Numbered from the stretch's first letter, positions 1 through 6,043 are shown. The stretch: DNA of 6,535 nucleotides from Chloracidobacterium sp. UBA7659 (GCA_002483395.1 DLHV01000014.1:6014-12548); one strand, 5' to 3'. Notes: generated by a model from the sequence alone, not told the origin. A program made the numbers and translations.

Positions 1-621
1 GTGTTCCTGGCAGCCTGTGAAGATCCGGCCGCGAATAAACCGAAGGCGACGACATCCGAGCCTTCGACAAACAAACCCGCAAATACGGCTAACACTGGAA
101 CGGCCCCCGCGACACAAGGAGAGAAATTGGATATCACGGCGGCGAATTCGACAGTGACGTTCATCGGTTCGAAAGTTACCGGTAAGCACAACGGCGGTTT
201 TACGATGTTCACCGGTACTATCGATCTCGTAAACGGCAAACCCGAAGAAAGCAGCGTTTCGGTCGATATCGACGCAAACACAATATTTGCCGACGACGCA
301 AAGCTGACGGACCACCTGAAATCGGCCGATTTCTTCGATGTTGCAAAATTTCCAAAGGCAACTTTCAAATCTACCAAGATCGAAGCCGGAGCTAAGGCCC
401 CTGAGACACACACGGTTACCGGTGACCTTGAAATGCACGGCCAAACGAAATCGATCACTTTTCCGGCAACGATCACGGTGGCCGAGGATTCGGTGACGGT
501 AAAAGCCGGGTTCTCGATCAACCGCAACGATTTCGGAATAGTTTACGCAGGCCCTGCCAACGATCTGATACGCCCTAATGTTGTGCTTATGCTGAATGTT
601 AAGGCACCGCGTAAGAAATAA
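1..621 (+). CDS. YceI-family lipoprotein, 5'-truncated by the window edge
   Basis: The reading frame is open from the first base and the real start lies upstream. The visible protein begins inside a lipoprotein signal peptide: L-A-A-C (residues 3-6) is a good lipobox, so Cys6 would be lipidated and the protein anchored on the periplasmic face of a membrane. Residues 7-40 are a Thr/Pro/Ala/Asn/Lys-rich linker. Residues 42-204 match the YceI lipocalin-like beta-barrel fold: SKVTGKHNGGF (57-67), HLKSADFFDVAKFPKATF (105-122), VTGDLEMHGQTKSITFP (139-155) and INRNDFGI (173-180). YceI proteins bind polyisoprenoid or other long hydrophobic chains; the ligand here cannot be read from sequence. The barrel looks complete through its C-terminal strand. 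The GTG at base 1 is a chance in-frame codon, not the start. A long hairpin follows the stop at once. Family call is secure; physiological role is unknown. Confidence 0.92.
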   Translation: MFLAACEDPAANKPKATTSEPSTNKPANTANTGTAPATQGEKLDITAANSTVTFIGSKVTGKHNGGFTMFTGTIDLVNGKPEESSVSVDIDANTIFADDAKLTDHLKSADFFDVAKFPKATFKSTKIEAGAKAPETHTVTGDLEMHGQTKSITFPATITVAEDSVTVKAGFSINRNDFGIVYAGPANDLIRPNVVLMLNVKAPRKK

Positions 622-628
622 GTTTAGT

Positions 629-690
629 TTAGAGTTGCGCTCTCAGGCGTGATTCTTCCTGTCGTCTCACGCCTCAGGGCGTAACTCTAA
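629..690. repeat. Long near-perfect intergenic hairpin (REP-like)
   Basis: Arms 629-652 and 667-690 form 24 pairs with two G-U wobbles and only one mismatch (C644 opposite C675), around a 14-nt loop (653-666). It occupies nearly the whole gap between the YceI gene and the oxidoreductase start at 696. There is no T-run after either arm, so it is not a classic intrinsic terminator. It could protect or end the upstream mRNA, control translation of the next gene, or be a copy of a dispersed palindromic element. Confidence 0.75.
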
Positions 691-695
691 CTGAA

Positions 696-1712
696 ATGAA
701 AGCATACGAGGTCCAACAATTCGGTATCGACAACCTCGCCTCGGTGAATCGTGAGGAGCCATCGCCGAAACCGGATGAGGTTCTAATAAAATTCCATGCG
801 GCGTCGCTGAACCACCGCGATTTTATGGTGGTTTCGGGCACATCTAATCCACGGATGAAGCTGCCCGCGGTGCCGTTTTCGGATGGCGCGGGTGAGATCA
901 CGGCAGTCGGCGAAGGCGTCACGAAATGGAATGCTGGCGACCGCGTTATGCCGATCTTCGCGCAAGGCTGGTTCGACGGTGAATCCAGCGATGAAAAACG
1001 GCGGACATCGCTCGGTGCGGGGGCACAGTGGGACGGCGTGCTGCGCGAATTCGGAACGTTCAGCCAGGAATCGGTCGTTCGAATTCCCGAACATTTGAAT
1101 TACGAGGAAGCAGCGACATTGCCGTGCGCGGCATTGACGGCCTGGAATGCTCTTACTGTTTCGGGACGATTGAAGGCGGGTGAAACGGTCGTGACCCTTG
1201 GCACGGGAGGCGTCTCGATTTTTGCATTGCAATTTGCAAAACTCTCCGGCGCGCGTGTGATAATAACGTCGAGCAGCAATGAGAAGCTCGAACACGCGAA
1301 GCAGCTCGGTGCGGACGAGACAATCAACTACAAAACGCGGGAAGACTGGGACAATGCGGTCCTCGAACTTACCGGGAAGGCAGGAGCCGATCATGTCGTC
1401 GAAGTCGGCGGTTCCGGAACTCTCGCTAAATCGCTTAACGCGGTCAGGATCGGCGGGCACATTGCTATGATCGGGGCCCTTTCAGGTCCAGGCCAATTCA
1501 ATCCTATCCATGTTTTTATGAAAGCCATCCGCCTGCAAGGCGTTTTCACCGGTTCGCGGCATATGTTCGAGGAAATGAACCGAGCCATCTCGATCGCAAA
1601 GCTCCGCCCGGTTATCGACAGAACATTTATGTTTGATAAAGCGGTCGACGCTCTGCGTTATATGGAATCGGGTTCGCATTTTGGAAAGATCGTAGTGAAG
1701 ATCGGAGAATAA
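696..1712 (+). CDS. Zinc-independent MDR-family NAD(P)-dependent alcohol dehydrogenase / quinone oxidoreductase-like
   Basis: A complete 338-residue cytoplasmic medium-chain dehydrogenase/reductase, the usual length for the COG0604 (quinone oxidoreductase-like) group. The N-terminal GroES-like domain has SLNHRDF (37-43), where zinc alcohol dehydrogenases carry a catalytic Cys, and PFSDGAGEI (60-68) plus GDRV (81-84). The four-Cys structural zinc lobe is absent, so the enzyme should be zinc-independent. LPCAALTAWNAL (142-153) leads into the Rossmann domain with the dinucleotide loop LGTGGVS (168-174), then TSSSNEKLEHAKQLGAD (191-207 region), VVEVGGSGTLA (234-244) and the family-typical end ESGSHFGKIV (324-333). 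It should catalyse NAD(P)H-linked alcohol/carbonyl or enone redox chemistry; substrate unknown. ATG 696 is the only reasonable start, since no start codon lies in frame back to the stop at 630, but no Shine-Dalgarno sequence precedes it; the 3' arm of the hairpin ends five bases upstream. It is followed after one base by an SDR gene. Confidence 0.93.
   Translation: MKAYEVQQFGIDNLASVNREEPSPKPDEVLIKFHAASLNHRDFMVVSGTSNPRMKLPAVPFSDGAGEITAVGEGVTKWNAGDRVMPIFAQGWFDGESSDEKRRTSLGAGAQWDGVLREFGTFSQESVVRIPEHLNYEEAATLPCAALTAWNALTVSGRLKAGETVVTLGTGGVSIFALQFAKLSGARVIITSSSNEKLEHAKQLGADETINYKTREDWDNAVLELTGKAGADHVVEVGGSGTLAKSLNAVRIGGHIAMIGALSGPGQFNPIHVFMKAIRLQGVFTGSRHMFEEMNRAISIAKLRPVIDRTFMFDKAVDALRYMESGSHFGKIVVKIGE
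1704..1708 (+). promoter_or_regulatory. Ribosome binding site of the SDR gene, inside the preceding gene
   Basis: GGAGA lies 5 nt before ATG 1714 and within the last codons of the oxidoreductase gene. It fixes the SDR start and indicates translation from a shared mRNA. Confidence 0.8.
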
Positions 1713-1713
1713 T

Positions 1714-2508
1714 ATGAACTTGAAGCTGATCGGGAAAACGGCCCTCGTGACAGGCTCGACGGCGGGTATCGGCCTGGCAATCGCGGAGTCGCTTGTGGCC
1801 GAGGGTGCGAATGTCGTACTCAACGGCAGGACCCGGGAACGTGTGGATGCCGCCGTTACGACCGTCAAGGCCGGGTTCCCTGACATACGGGTTTCCGGCG
1901 TTGTCGCCGACCTCTCAACCGCCGAAGGCGCGCAAATAATTACCAACGGTATTTCGGACGTCGATATTCTCGTTAATAACATGGGGATATTCGAGACAAA
2001 ACCGTTCGAGCAGATACCGGACGATGATTGGCTTAAGTTTTTTGAAGCAAATGTGATGAGCGGCGTGCGTCTTGGCCGCTTTTATCTCCCCAAAATGAAG
2101 GCGAAAAACTGGGGCCGCATCGTGTTCATATCGAGCGAATCAGGTGTTCAGATACCTTCGGAAATGGTTCATTACGGGATGACCAAATCGGCGCAGATCG
2201 CGGTTGCCCGCGGGATGGCCGAGACCACCGCCGGAACAAAGGTGACGGTGAATTCAGTTTTGCCGGGCCCAACGGCGTCGGAGGGCGTCTCGAAATTCGT
2301 CGAACAAATGGCTGCCGAGAAAAGTCTGACAAAAGAACAGGTGGAAACGCAGTTTTTCGAAACGGCCCGCCCGTCGTCGCTGTTGAAGCGATTTATCGAA
2401 CCAAAAGAGATCGGCGATGTCGTTGCGTTCGTATGCAGCCCGCTCGCCTCGGCGATCAACGGTGCGGCAGTCCGTGCGGACGGTGGCGTTATTCGTTCGA
2501 TGGTTTAA
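1714..2508 (+). CDS. SDR-family NAD(P)-dependent oxidoreductase
   Basis: A complete 264-residue classical short-chain dehydrogenase/reductase, cytoplasmic. Cofactor motif TGSTAGIG at 13-20; R39 and R41 after the second strand (NGRTR) suggest a preference for NADP(H). D66 in VADLS, NNMG at 88-91 (the usual NNAG with Met), N113 in the helix-4 position, catalytic S141 (FISSESG) and YGMTK with Y154 and K158 complete the Asn-Ser-Tyr-Lys set. The C-terminal part IGDVVAFVCSPLASAING (233-250) and RADGG (254-258) is the standard SDR end. The motifs are close to 3-oxoacyl-ACP reductase-like members, but SDR sequence alone does not reveal substrate, so no gene symbol is given. It starts one base after the stop of the MDR gene and has its own SD, so the two form an operon and may act on related carbonyl/alcohol compounds (inference). 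A terminator-like hairpin begins within its stop codon. Confidence 0.94.
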   Translation: MNLKLIGKTALVTGSTAGIGLAIAESLVAEGANVVLNGRTRERVDAAVTTVKAGFPDIRVSGVVADLSTAEGAQIITNGISDVDILVNNMGIFETKPFEQIPDDDWLKFFEANVMSGVRLGRFYLPKMKAKNWGRIVFISSESGVQIPSEMVHYGMTKSAQIAVARGMAETTAGTKVTVNSVLPGPTASEGVSKFVEQMAAEKSLTKEQVETQFFETARPSSLLKRFIEPKEIGDVVAFVCSPLASAINGAAVRADGGVIRSMV

Positions 2509-2555
2509 CCCGGATTACGACCTCCCTCCATTTTTTCTATTGCGTAATCTGGGTT
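2507..2555 (+). terminator. Candidate transcription terminator after the MDR-SDR operon
   Basis: Arms 2507-2519 and 2543-2555 pair over 13 positions with one G-U wobble, GC-rich at the base, and include the last two bases of the SDR stop codon. The loop is long (23 nt, with its own run of six T). Only TTTATAA follows, so the T-tract is weak; it may terminate poorly or act as an mRNA-protecting 3' stem. Confidence 0.45.
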
Positions 2556-2561
2556 TATAAA
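2533..2561 (+). promoter_or_regulatory. Weak candidate promoter for the transglutaminase-like gene
   Basis: A -10-like TATAAA (2556-2561) sits 17 nt after a poor -35 match TTTTCT (2533-2538). It would start transcription near 2568, about 24 nt before ATG 2592. It overlaps the 3' arm of the preceding hairpin. The weak -35 makes this tentative. Confidence 0.25.
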
Positions 2562-2591
2562 GGTCGTTTGTGGATAGTAGTTTCGTTGTTT

Positions 2592-3245
2592 ATGGATGAA
2601 TATCTACAGCCGACCCAGTTCCTGGATTCAGACGTTCCGACCGTTCGCGAGTTCGCATCGATGCATACGGCGGGTGCAAAGTCCAATACGGAAATGGCGA
2701 TCAAGCTTTATTATGCAGTCAGAGACGGATTTCAATATGACCCGTATGTTCTCGACCTTCGCCGGGAGGGTTTGAAAGCAAGCACGCTTTTGACACGAAC
2801 GCGCGGTTACTGCGTTGAAAAGGCGATATTGCTTGCGGCTTCGGCCCGTGCCGTTGGCATTCCAAGCCGGTTGAGTTTTTACATCGTCCGGAATCATATC
2901 GCCACGGACCGCCTGGAAAAGGTTTTGGAAAAGAATTATCTTGTATTTCACGGTGCCGCGGAAGTGCTTTTGGAAGGTGAATGGCGAAAGTCAACACCTG
3001 CATTCAACAAAAAACTCTGCGATTTTCTCGGCGTTGAGCCGCTGGAATTTGATGGAACTCGGGACTCGATCTTTCACGCGTTCGACCGGACGGGAAAGGT
3101 TTTCATGGAATATTTGCACGACTACGGTGCGTTTGCCGACCTTCCATACGAGATGTATCTGAACGAATTGAACAAACATTATCCGCATATTTTTGGAAAT
3201 GGAAAATACGCGAGGGAGGATTTGATATACGATTTCAGAAGTTAG
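2592..3245 (+). CDS. Transglutaminase-like domain protein (cysteine protease fold), function unknown
   Basis: From ATG 2592 this is a 217-residue protein without signal peptide or membrane segment, so probably cytoplasmic. The core resembles bacterial transglutaminase-like (PF01841-type) domains: AIKLYYAVRDGFQYDPY (36-52), then TRGYCVEKAILLAASARAVGIPSRL (70-94) with the candidate nucleophile C74 and the family-typical GIPSR, then the candidate catalytic His in LVFHGAAEVLLEGEW (117-131, H120). The usual Asp after the Trp (D-P-T) is replaced by KSTPAFN (133-139). A C-terminal extension follows, with DSIFHAFD (158-165), FMEYLHDYGAFADLP (171-185). The family may be a peptidase, amidase or peptide-bond-handling enzyme; nothing here fixes a substrate. 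The frame is open back to 2433, but that extension overlaps the SDR gene and encodes hairpin sequence, so I reject it. No SD precedes 2592; TTG 2568, with AAAGG just upstream, is an alternative start adding eight residues. Confidence 0.8.
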   Translation: MDEYLQPTQFLDSDVPTVREFASMHTAGAKSNTEMAIKLYYAVRDGFQYDPYVLDLRREGLKASTLLTRTRGYCVEKAILLAASARAVGIPSRLSFYIVRNHIATDRLEKVLEKNYLVFHGAAEVLLEGEWRKSTPAFNKKLCDFLGVEPLEFDGTRDSIFHAFDRTGKVFMEYLHDYGAFADLPYEMYLNELNKHYPHIFGNGKYAREDLIYDFRS

Positions 3246-3284
3246 CGATATCCGACAAACTTTAATTTGTCGAACCAGCTAACT
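3240..3284 (+). other. Nested hairpin at the 3' end of the transglutaminase-like gene
   Basis: An outer 7-bp stem (3240-3246 with 3278-3284) encloses an inner 7-bp stem (CGACAAA 3253-3259 with TTTGTCG 3266-3272), separated by short interior loops. The outer stem covers the TAG stop. No T-run follows, but a G-run (3291-3296) does. It may be a weak or factor-dependent terminator or a 3' mRNA stabiliser. Confidence 0.4.
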
Positions 3285-3303
3285 AATTTAGGGGGGCCTT
3301 AGG

Positions 3304-3332
3304 TTGACATCTGTAACAATTAAAGTTAGAGT
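3304..3332 (+). promoter_or_regulatory. Candidate distal promoter upstream of trxA
   Basis: A perfect -35 TTGACA (3304-3309) is followed at exactly 17 nt by TAGAGT (3327-3332, four of six -10 positions). It would give a leader of about 135 nt for trxA. No open frame worth calling lies in 3333-3475. The -10 is mediocre, so this is a suggestion. Confidence 0.35.
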
Positions 3333-3422
3333 TAAATGTGAGACAGGTTGCAATGTTTTGAAACGAATCGAAACCAGTTTTGGGAATAATATTGCAGGAG
3401 ATCGAGTTTATCAATTTGGGCT

Positions 3423-3451
3423 TTGCGGATGTTTTTAGGCTAGGTTATAAT
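3423..3451 (+). promoter_or_regulatory. Promoter of trxA
   Basis: A perfect -10 TATAAT (3446-3451) lies 17 nt after TTGCGG (3423-3428), which keeps the TTG of the -35. Transcription would begin near 3458 with a leader of about 18 nt carrying the SD. This is the best sigma-70-type promoter in the window. Confidence 0.6.
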
Positions 3452-3464
3452 TTTTCAATTTTAT

Positions 3465-3469
3465 AGGAG
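3465..3469 (+). promoter_or_regulatory. Ribosome binding site of trxA
   Basis: AGGAG is 6 nt before ATG 3476 and supports this start. The same AGGAG with 6-nt spacing is used by the - strand gene at 6023. Confidence 0.8.
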
Positions 3470-3475
3470 ATAGAG

Positions 3476-3817
3476 ATGGCAAATTTTGCTAAAGAAGTTA
3501 CGGATACGGATTTTGAAACAGTTGTGTTGGGCTCGGATCAGCCCGTTTTGGTCGATTTTTGGGCCGAGTGGTGCGGGCCGTGCAGGATGATCGCCCCGTC
3601 GGTCGAAGCGGTCGCCGAGGAATACATCGGAAAGGCCACGTTCGTTAAGATGGACGTTGACGATAATCAAAATGTGCCGCAGCGATACGGCATTCGCGGT
3701 ATTCCGACGCTCATCCTTTTCAAGGGCGGACAGGAACAGGAGCGCATTGTCGGCGCGGTCTCGCGTGACGCGATAGCAAAGGTGGTCGGGAAATACGTTG
3801 AATCGGTAGCTGCATAA
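3476..3817 (+). CDS. trxA: Thioredoxin
   Basis: A complete 113-residue classical thioredoxin, slightly longer than the E. coli protein. The active site WCGPC is at 32-36 (redox Cys33 and Cys36), preceded by VDFWAEW with the buried Asp27 that serves as proton acceptor, and followed by the cis-proline loop GIPT (Pro77) and LILFKGG (79-85). There is no signal peptide, so it acts in the cytoplasm, reducing protein disulfides such as those of ribonucleotide reductase, peroxiredoxins and methionine sulfoxide reductase, itself recharged by thioredoxin reductase (not in this window). It is a single-gene transcription unit: its own promoter and SD lie just upstream and a strong terminator follows. All catalytic residues are present. 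Whether it is the main thioredoxin of the cell or one of several paralogues cannot be told from here. Confidence 0.97.
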   Translation: MANFAKEVTDTDFETVVLGSDQPVLVDFWAEWCGPCRMIAPSVEAVAEEYIGKATFVKMDVDDNQNVPQRYGIRGIPTLILFKGGQEQERIVGAVSRDAIAKVVGKYVESVAA

Positions 3818-3921
3818 CGGTTCCAGGGAGTTCTTTGAAAAACTCCACAAAAATCGAATTTGCCGGGTCCTGCTGTTTCGTTGCAGAGATCGCTTAGATT
3901 TTTCGAGGGACTCTAGAATTT

Positions 3922-3970
3922 AAATCTCCTTATCGATAGTCAATCGGACTTTTGATAAGGAGATTTTTTT
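3922..3970 (+). terminator. Rho-independent terminator of trxA
   Basis: A perfect 13-bp stem (3922-3934 with 3954-3966), closed by a 19-nt loop that can form a further 4-bp stem (3938-3941 with 3947-3950), runs into seven T residues (3964-3970). It lies 104 nt after the trxA stop. In the - direction only three T follow the stem, so it would stop the convergent gene less well. Confidence 0.88.
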
Positions 3971-4028
3971 ACGGCACCTCGATTTTAGGGCATGCAATGC
4001 CGGCCTCTTTTCGTCACATCATTACGAA

Positions 4029-6023
4029 TCAGAACGTATTGTAACGAGCAGCCGGGAGATCCCCGGTTTGACCCCATTCTTTCGTCGTGATTAGCCGCGT
4101 ACCGACGGTCATCATGTAAAATGTTGCCGGTGTTCCGGGTCGCCAAATTGCGTAATCCGTTTTGCCGTCACCGTCGTAATCTCCTTGAGCGGTGAGATCG
4201 CCCGTGACACCCCATGTGTCCGAAACGACAGTGCTTCCCGCGGTTCCGCTGGGCTCGAATTCCCATACAAGGAAGCCTCCGCTATTTCGAACAGTGCAAA
4301 TGTCAGTTTTGCCGTCGCCGTCATAGTCACCCGGAACAACCGAATCGCTCGACAAACCGAATTGTTCGGTTGTGAATGTACCGCCTGATAACCGCTTCCA
4401 AAAGACCCCGTTTCCACCTGTCGGACGCTGTACAACAAAGTCTGCCTTGCCATCGCCATCATGATCGCCTGGTGCAGGGAAGTCTCCGGTCTGTCCCCAA
4501 TCGACGGCGGTGAACAGAGCAGTCGGAGATGTTTTATAGAACCAAGTGCTTTGAGCACCGGGTCGATACACGGCCAGGTCATCCCGTCCGTCGCCGTCAT
4601 AGTCGCCGACGATCCTCGGATTATCGCCGCTCTGTCCAAACTGATCGATTCGCATGGTAAGCGTTGCACTCTGAATAATATAAAATGTCGCGTTCGAGGC
4701 TCGGTAAACGGTTACGTCGTCGACACGGTCGCCGTCATAGTCACCGGCAATAATAAGGTCGCCGTTAATTCCCCAATCTCTGGACGAGAACGGGTTTCGA
4801 CCGGCAAACTGCGTGAGCCATGTCAGTTGGGTGCCTGCACCGCCCGCCGCTCGTACGACCACAAAGTCGGTTTTGCTGTCGCCGCTTAAATCGACGACCG
4901 TACGCGGGGCCATAATTTGCCCGCGAATCTCCCCGCCCGTATTATTGGTCGTGTGAACGTTGAAATACCACAGTCCTGCTCTCAAATCAGCCACTTGGGC
5001 CGGCGTCACTGCGAATACACGGTCTACTGCGCTGCCGCTGGTTTGACCGGTCGTAGGAGCCATGTCAAAAATGGGGGATGCGTTGACCCCAACCGCCGCC
5101 GGGCCGTGAATATGCCCGACGGTCGTGCCGCTCGACAAATTTTCATAATAAAACGATGCCGTGATCTGGGTTTCCGCGGCGTTCAAAACTACTCGCCCGA
5201 ATCCTGTCGCCGTCGAACCATTGGACGGAACTTCGCTTGCCGCATTCATTCTTGTGTCGAATAACCTAAACATCGAAGGCGGAGTCGGCGTTCCGACATT
5301 TGGAGCGCCTGGCGTTAAGGCCCCATCCGGAGGAAAATTCGATGTGCGAACCGTTGGGCTGTATGTAGTATCTTGCGGGTTTCCGGTCAGAGCTCCTGCG
5401 TACCAGGCGGATGCGGAATTTGCCGACGTGTTTCCGGGAAAACGTGTAGCCGCTCCGATTGTTCCACCGGTCGCCGTCAGGACCGTGCCGTAAACTACGT
5501 CGCCGACTCCGCCATCGAGCCATGAAACGCCGTCAACGATAGTTGCACCGGCAGGCAATGATTCCAGCGTACCGTCGTCGTTGGTGTCATAATCCGTGGT
5601 TGCAGTTATCGGTGTCACGCTGCTGATTAGCAGAAAAGAATTCGAACCATTTTGCAATGCTCCTCCGGCGGCATCAAAAAGAGTCGTTTGAAGAACAGTG
5701 GTTCCAGCCGGATAAGTTCGTCCGGGGCACGCGGTTTGGCTAATGACGACCAAAAGGCCATTCGATCCAATCGCCGGGCCGGGAACACCAAATGTAACCA
5801 CGGCCGTCGCCACGCCCTTGGTTGAATCACCCTCAAGGGAAACGAAATGAAGGTTTTCAACGATGGCACCAGGTGTACCTTTCAGCTCAAAGTACTCGCA
5901 CGGGTTATCGGTACCGCTGGGATTGACGCCGACTTCATTCAAAATGGTTTGTGCCGAAGCATCGAAAGACAGTATGCTCAAGAGACCGCATAAAGCAATC
6001 CCTAAATAGATAGATCTCTTCAT
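4029..6023 (-). CDS. Secreted modular protein: lamin-tail-like region, CHRD domain and Asp-rich VCBS/FG-GAP-like repeats
   Basis: A 664-residue exported protein. Residues 1-24 are a signal peptide (basic KR, hydrophobic core, cleavage ASA before Gln25; no lipobox). Residues 25-245 start with ILNEVGVNPSG and CEYFELKG (42-49), resembling lamin-tail/LTD-type beta domains of surface proteins; Cys42 and Cys99 could pair. Residues 251-371 form a CHRD domain: FRLFDTRMNAASEVP, GHIHGP (303-308), WYFNVHT (352-358) and GGEIRGQI (363-370). From 378 come six motifs of the form D-x-D-G-D-G-x-x-D, each after a WGxxGD-type strand, as in calcium-binding beta-propeller-like repeats. It ends with WGQTGDLPAARYNTF, without a PEP-CTERM, LPXTG or recognisable type IX sorting tail. 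It is probably an extracellular or envelope binding/adhesion protein; no enzymatic residues are evident. The SD AGGAG is 6 nt before the ATG. It converges on trxA and diverges from the VWFA-related gene. Confidence 0.9.
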   Translation of the reverse strand: MKRSIYLGIALCGLLSILSFDASAQTILNEVGVNPSGTDNPCEYFELKGTPGAIVENLHFVSLEGDSTKGVATAVVTFGVPGPAIGSNGLLVVISQTACPGRTYPAGTTVLQTTLFDAAGGALQNGSNSFLLISSVTPITATTDYDTNDDGTLESLPAGATIVDGVSWLDGGVGDVVYGTVLTATGGTIGAATRFPGNTSANSASAWYAGALTGNPQDTTYSPTVRTSNFPPDGALTPGAPNVGTPTPPSMFRLFDTRMNAASEVPSNGSTATGFGRVVLNAAETQITASFYYENLSSGTTVGHIHGPAAVGVNASPIFDMAPTTGQTSGSAVDRVFAVTPAQVADLRAGLWYFNVHTTNNTGGEIRGQIMAPRTVVDLSGDSKTDFVVVRAAGGAGTQLTWLTQFAGRNPFSSRDWGINGDLIIAGDYDGDRVDDVTVYRASNATFYIIQSATLTMRIDQFGQSGDNPRIVGDYDGDGRDDLAVYRPGAQSTWFYKTSPTALFTAVDWGQTGDFPAPGDHDGDGKADFVVQRPTGGNGVFWKRLSGGTFTTEQFGLSSDSVVPGDYDGDGKTDICTVRNSGGFLVWEFEPSGTAGSTVVSDTWGVTGDLTAQGDYDGDGKTDYAIWRPGTPATFYMMTVGTRLITTKEWGQTGDLPAARYNTF
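4032..4892 (-). repeat. Six tandem Asp-rich repeats coded at the 3' end of the secreted protein gene
   Basis: The nine-residue cores lie at protein positions 378-386, 428-436, 474-482, 520-528, 566-574 and 615-623, i.e. DNA 4866-4892, 4716-4742, 4578-4604, 4440-4466, 4302-4328 and 4155-4181. Spacing is 50, 46, 46, 46 and 49 residues. The first (DLSGDSKTD) and second (DYDGDRVDD) are the most divergent; the last two cores (DYDGDGKTD) are identical in protein. The final unit ends at its WGQTGD strand without a seventh core. Confidence 0.88.
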
Positions 6024-6029
6024 CGTTTT

Positions 6030-6034
6030 CTCCT
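6030..6034 (-). promoter_or_regulatory. Ribosome binding site of the secreted repeat protein
   Basis: Read on the - strand, AGGAG is 6 nt upstream of the ATG at 6023-6021 and confirms that start. Confidence 0.78.
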
Positions 6035-6043
6035 ATAAACCGA

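Noticed and set aside
783..1460. 225-codon open frame on the - strand
   Set aside because: It lies wholly inside the well-supported MDR gene, has Arg/Cys/His-rich shadow composition and no recognisable domain.
1482..1982. 166-codon open frame on the - strand across the MDR-SDR junction
   Set aside because: Antisense to two conserved genes, Ser/Thr/Arg-rich without domain signal; a shadow frame.
2433..2591. N-terminal extension of the transglutaminase-like frame by 53 residues
   Set aside because: It overlaps the end of the SDR gene, is translated from the hairpin and intergenic DNA, and has a composition unlike the rest; the family-like sequence begins after ATG 2592.
3396..3475. Repeated AGGAGATCGAG (3396-3406) and AGGAGATAGAG (3465-3475) as a second start site or leader peptide
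   Set aside because: The first copy is not followed by a start codon with a useful open frame; the similarity is short and may be chance.
3827..3846. Short hairpin GGAGTT/AACTCC just after trxA
   Set aside because: Only 6 bp with an 8-nt loop and no T-run; the strong stem at 3922-3970 explains termination better.
3989..4001. Hairpin GGCAT/ATGCC as a terminator for the - strand gene
   Set aside because: Five base pairs with a 3-nt loop, and no T-run in the - direction; too weak to call.
4112..4669. 185-codon open frame on the - strand within the repeat region
   Set aside because: It is an alternative frame of the Asp-rich repeats; the period of the DNA keeps the frame free of stops.
4155..4892. 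Regularly spaced short DNA repeats considered as a CRISPR-like or minisatellite array
   Set aside because: The repeats encode D-x-D-G-D-G motifs in frame with about 138-bp period and vary at synonymous positions, so they are protein repeats.
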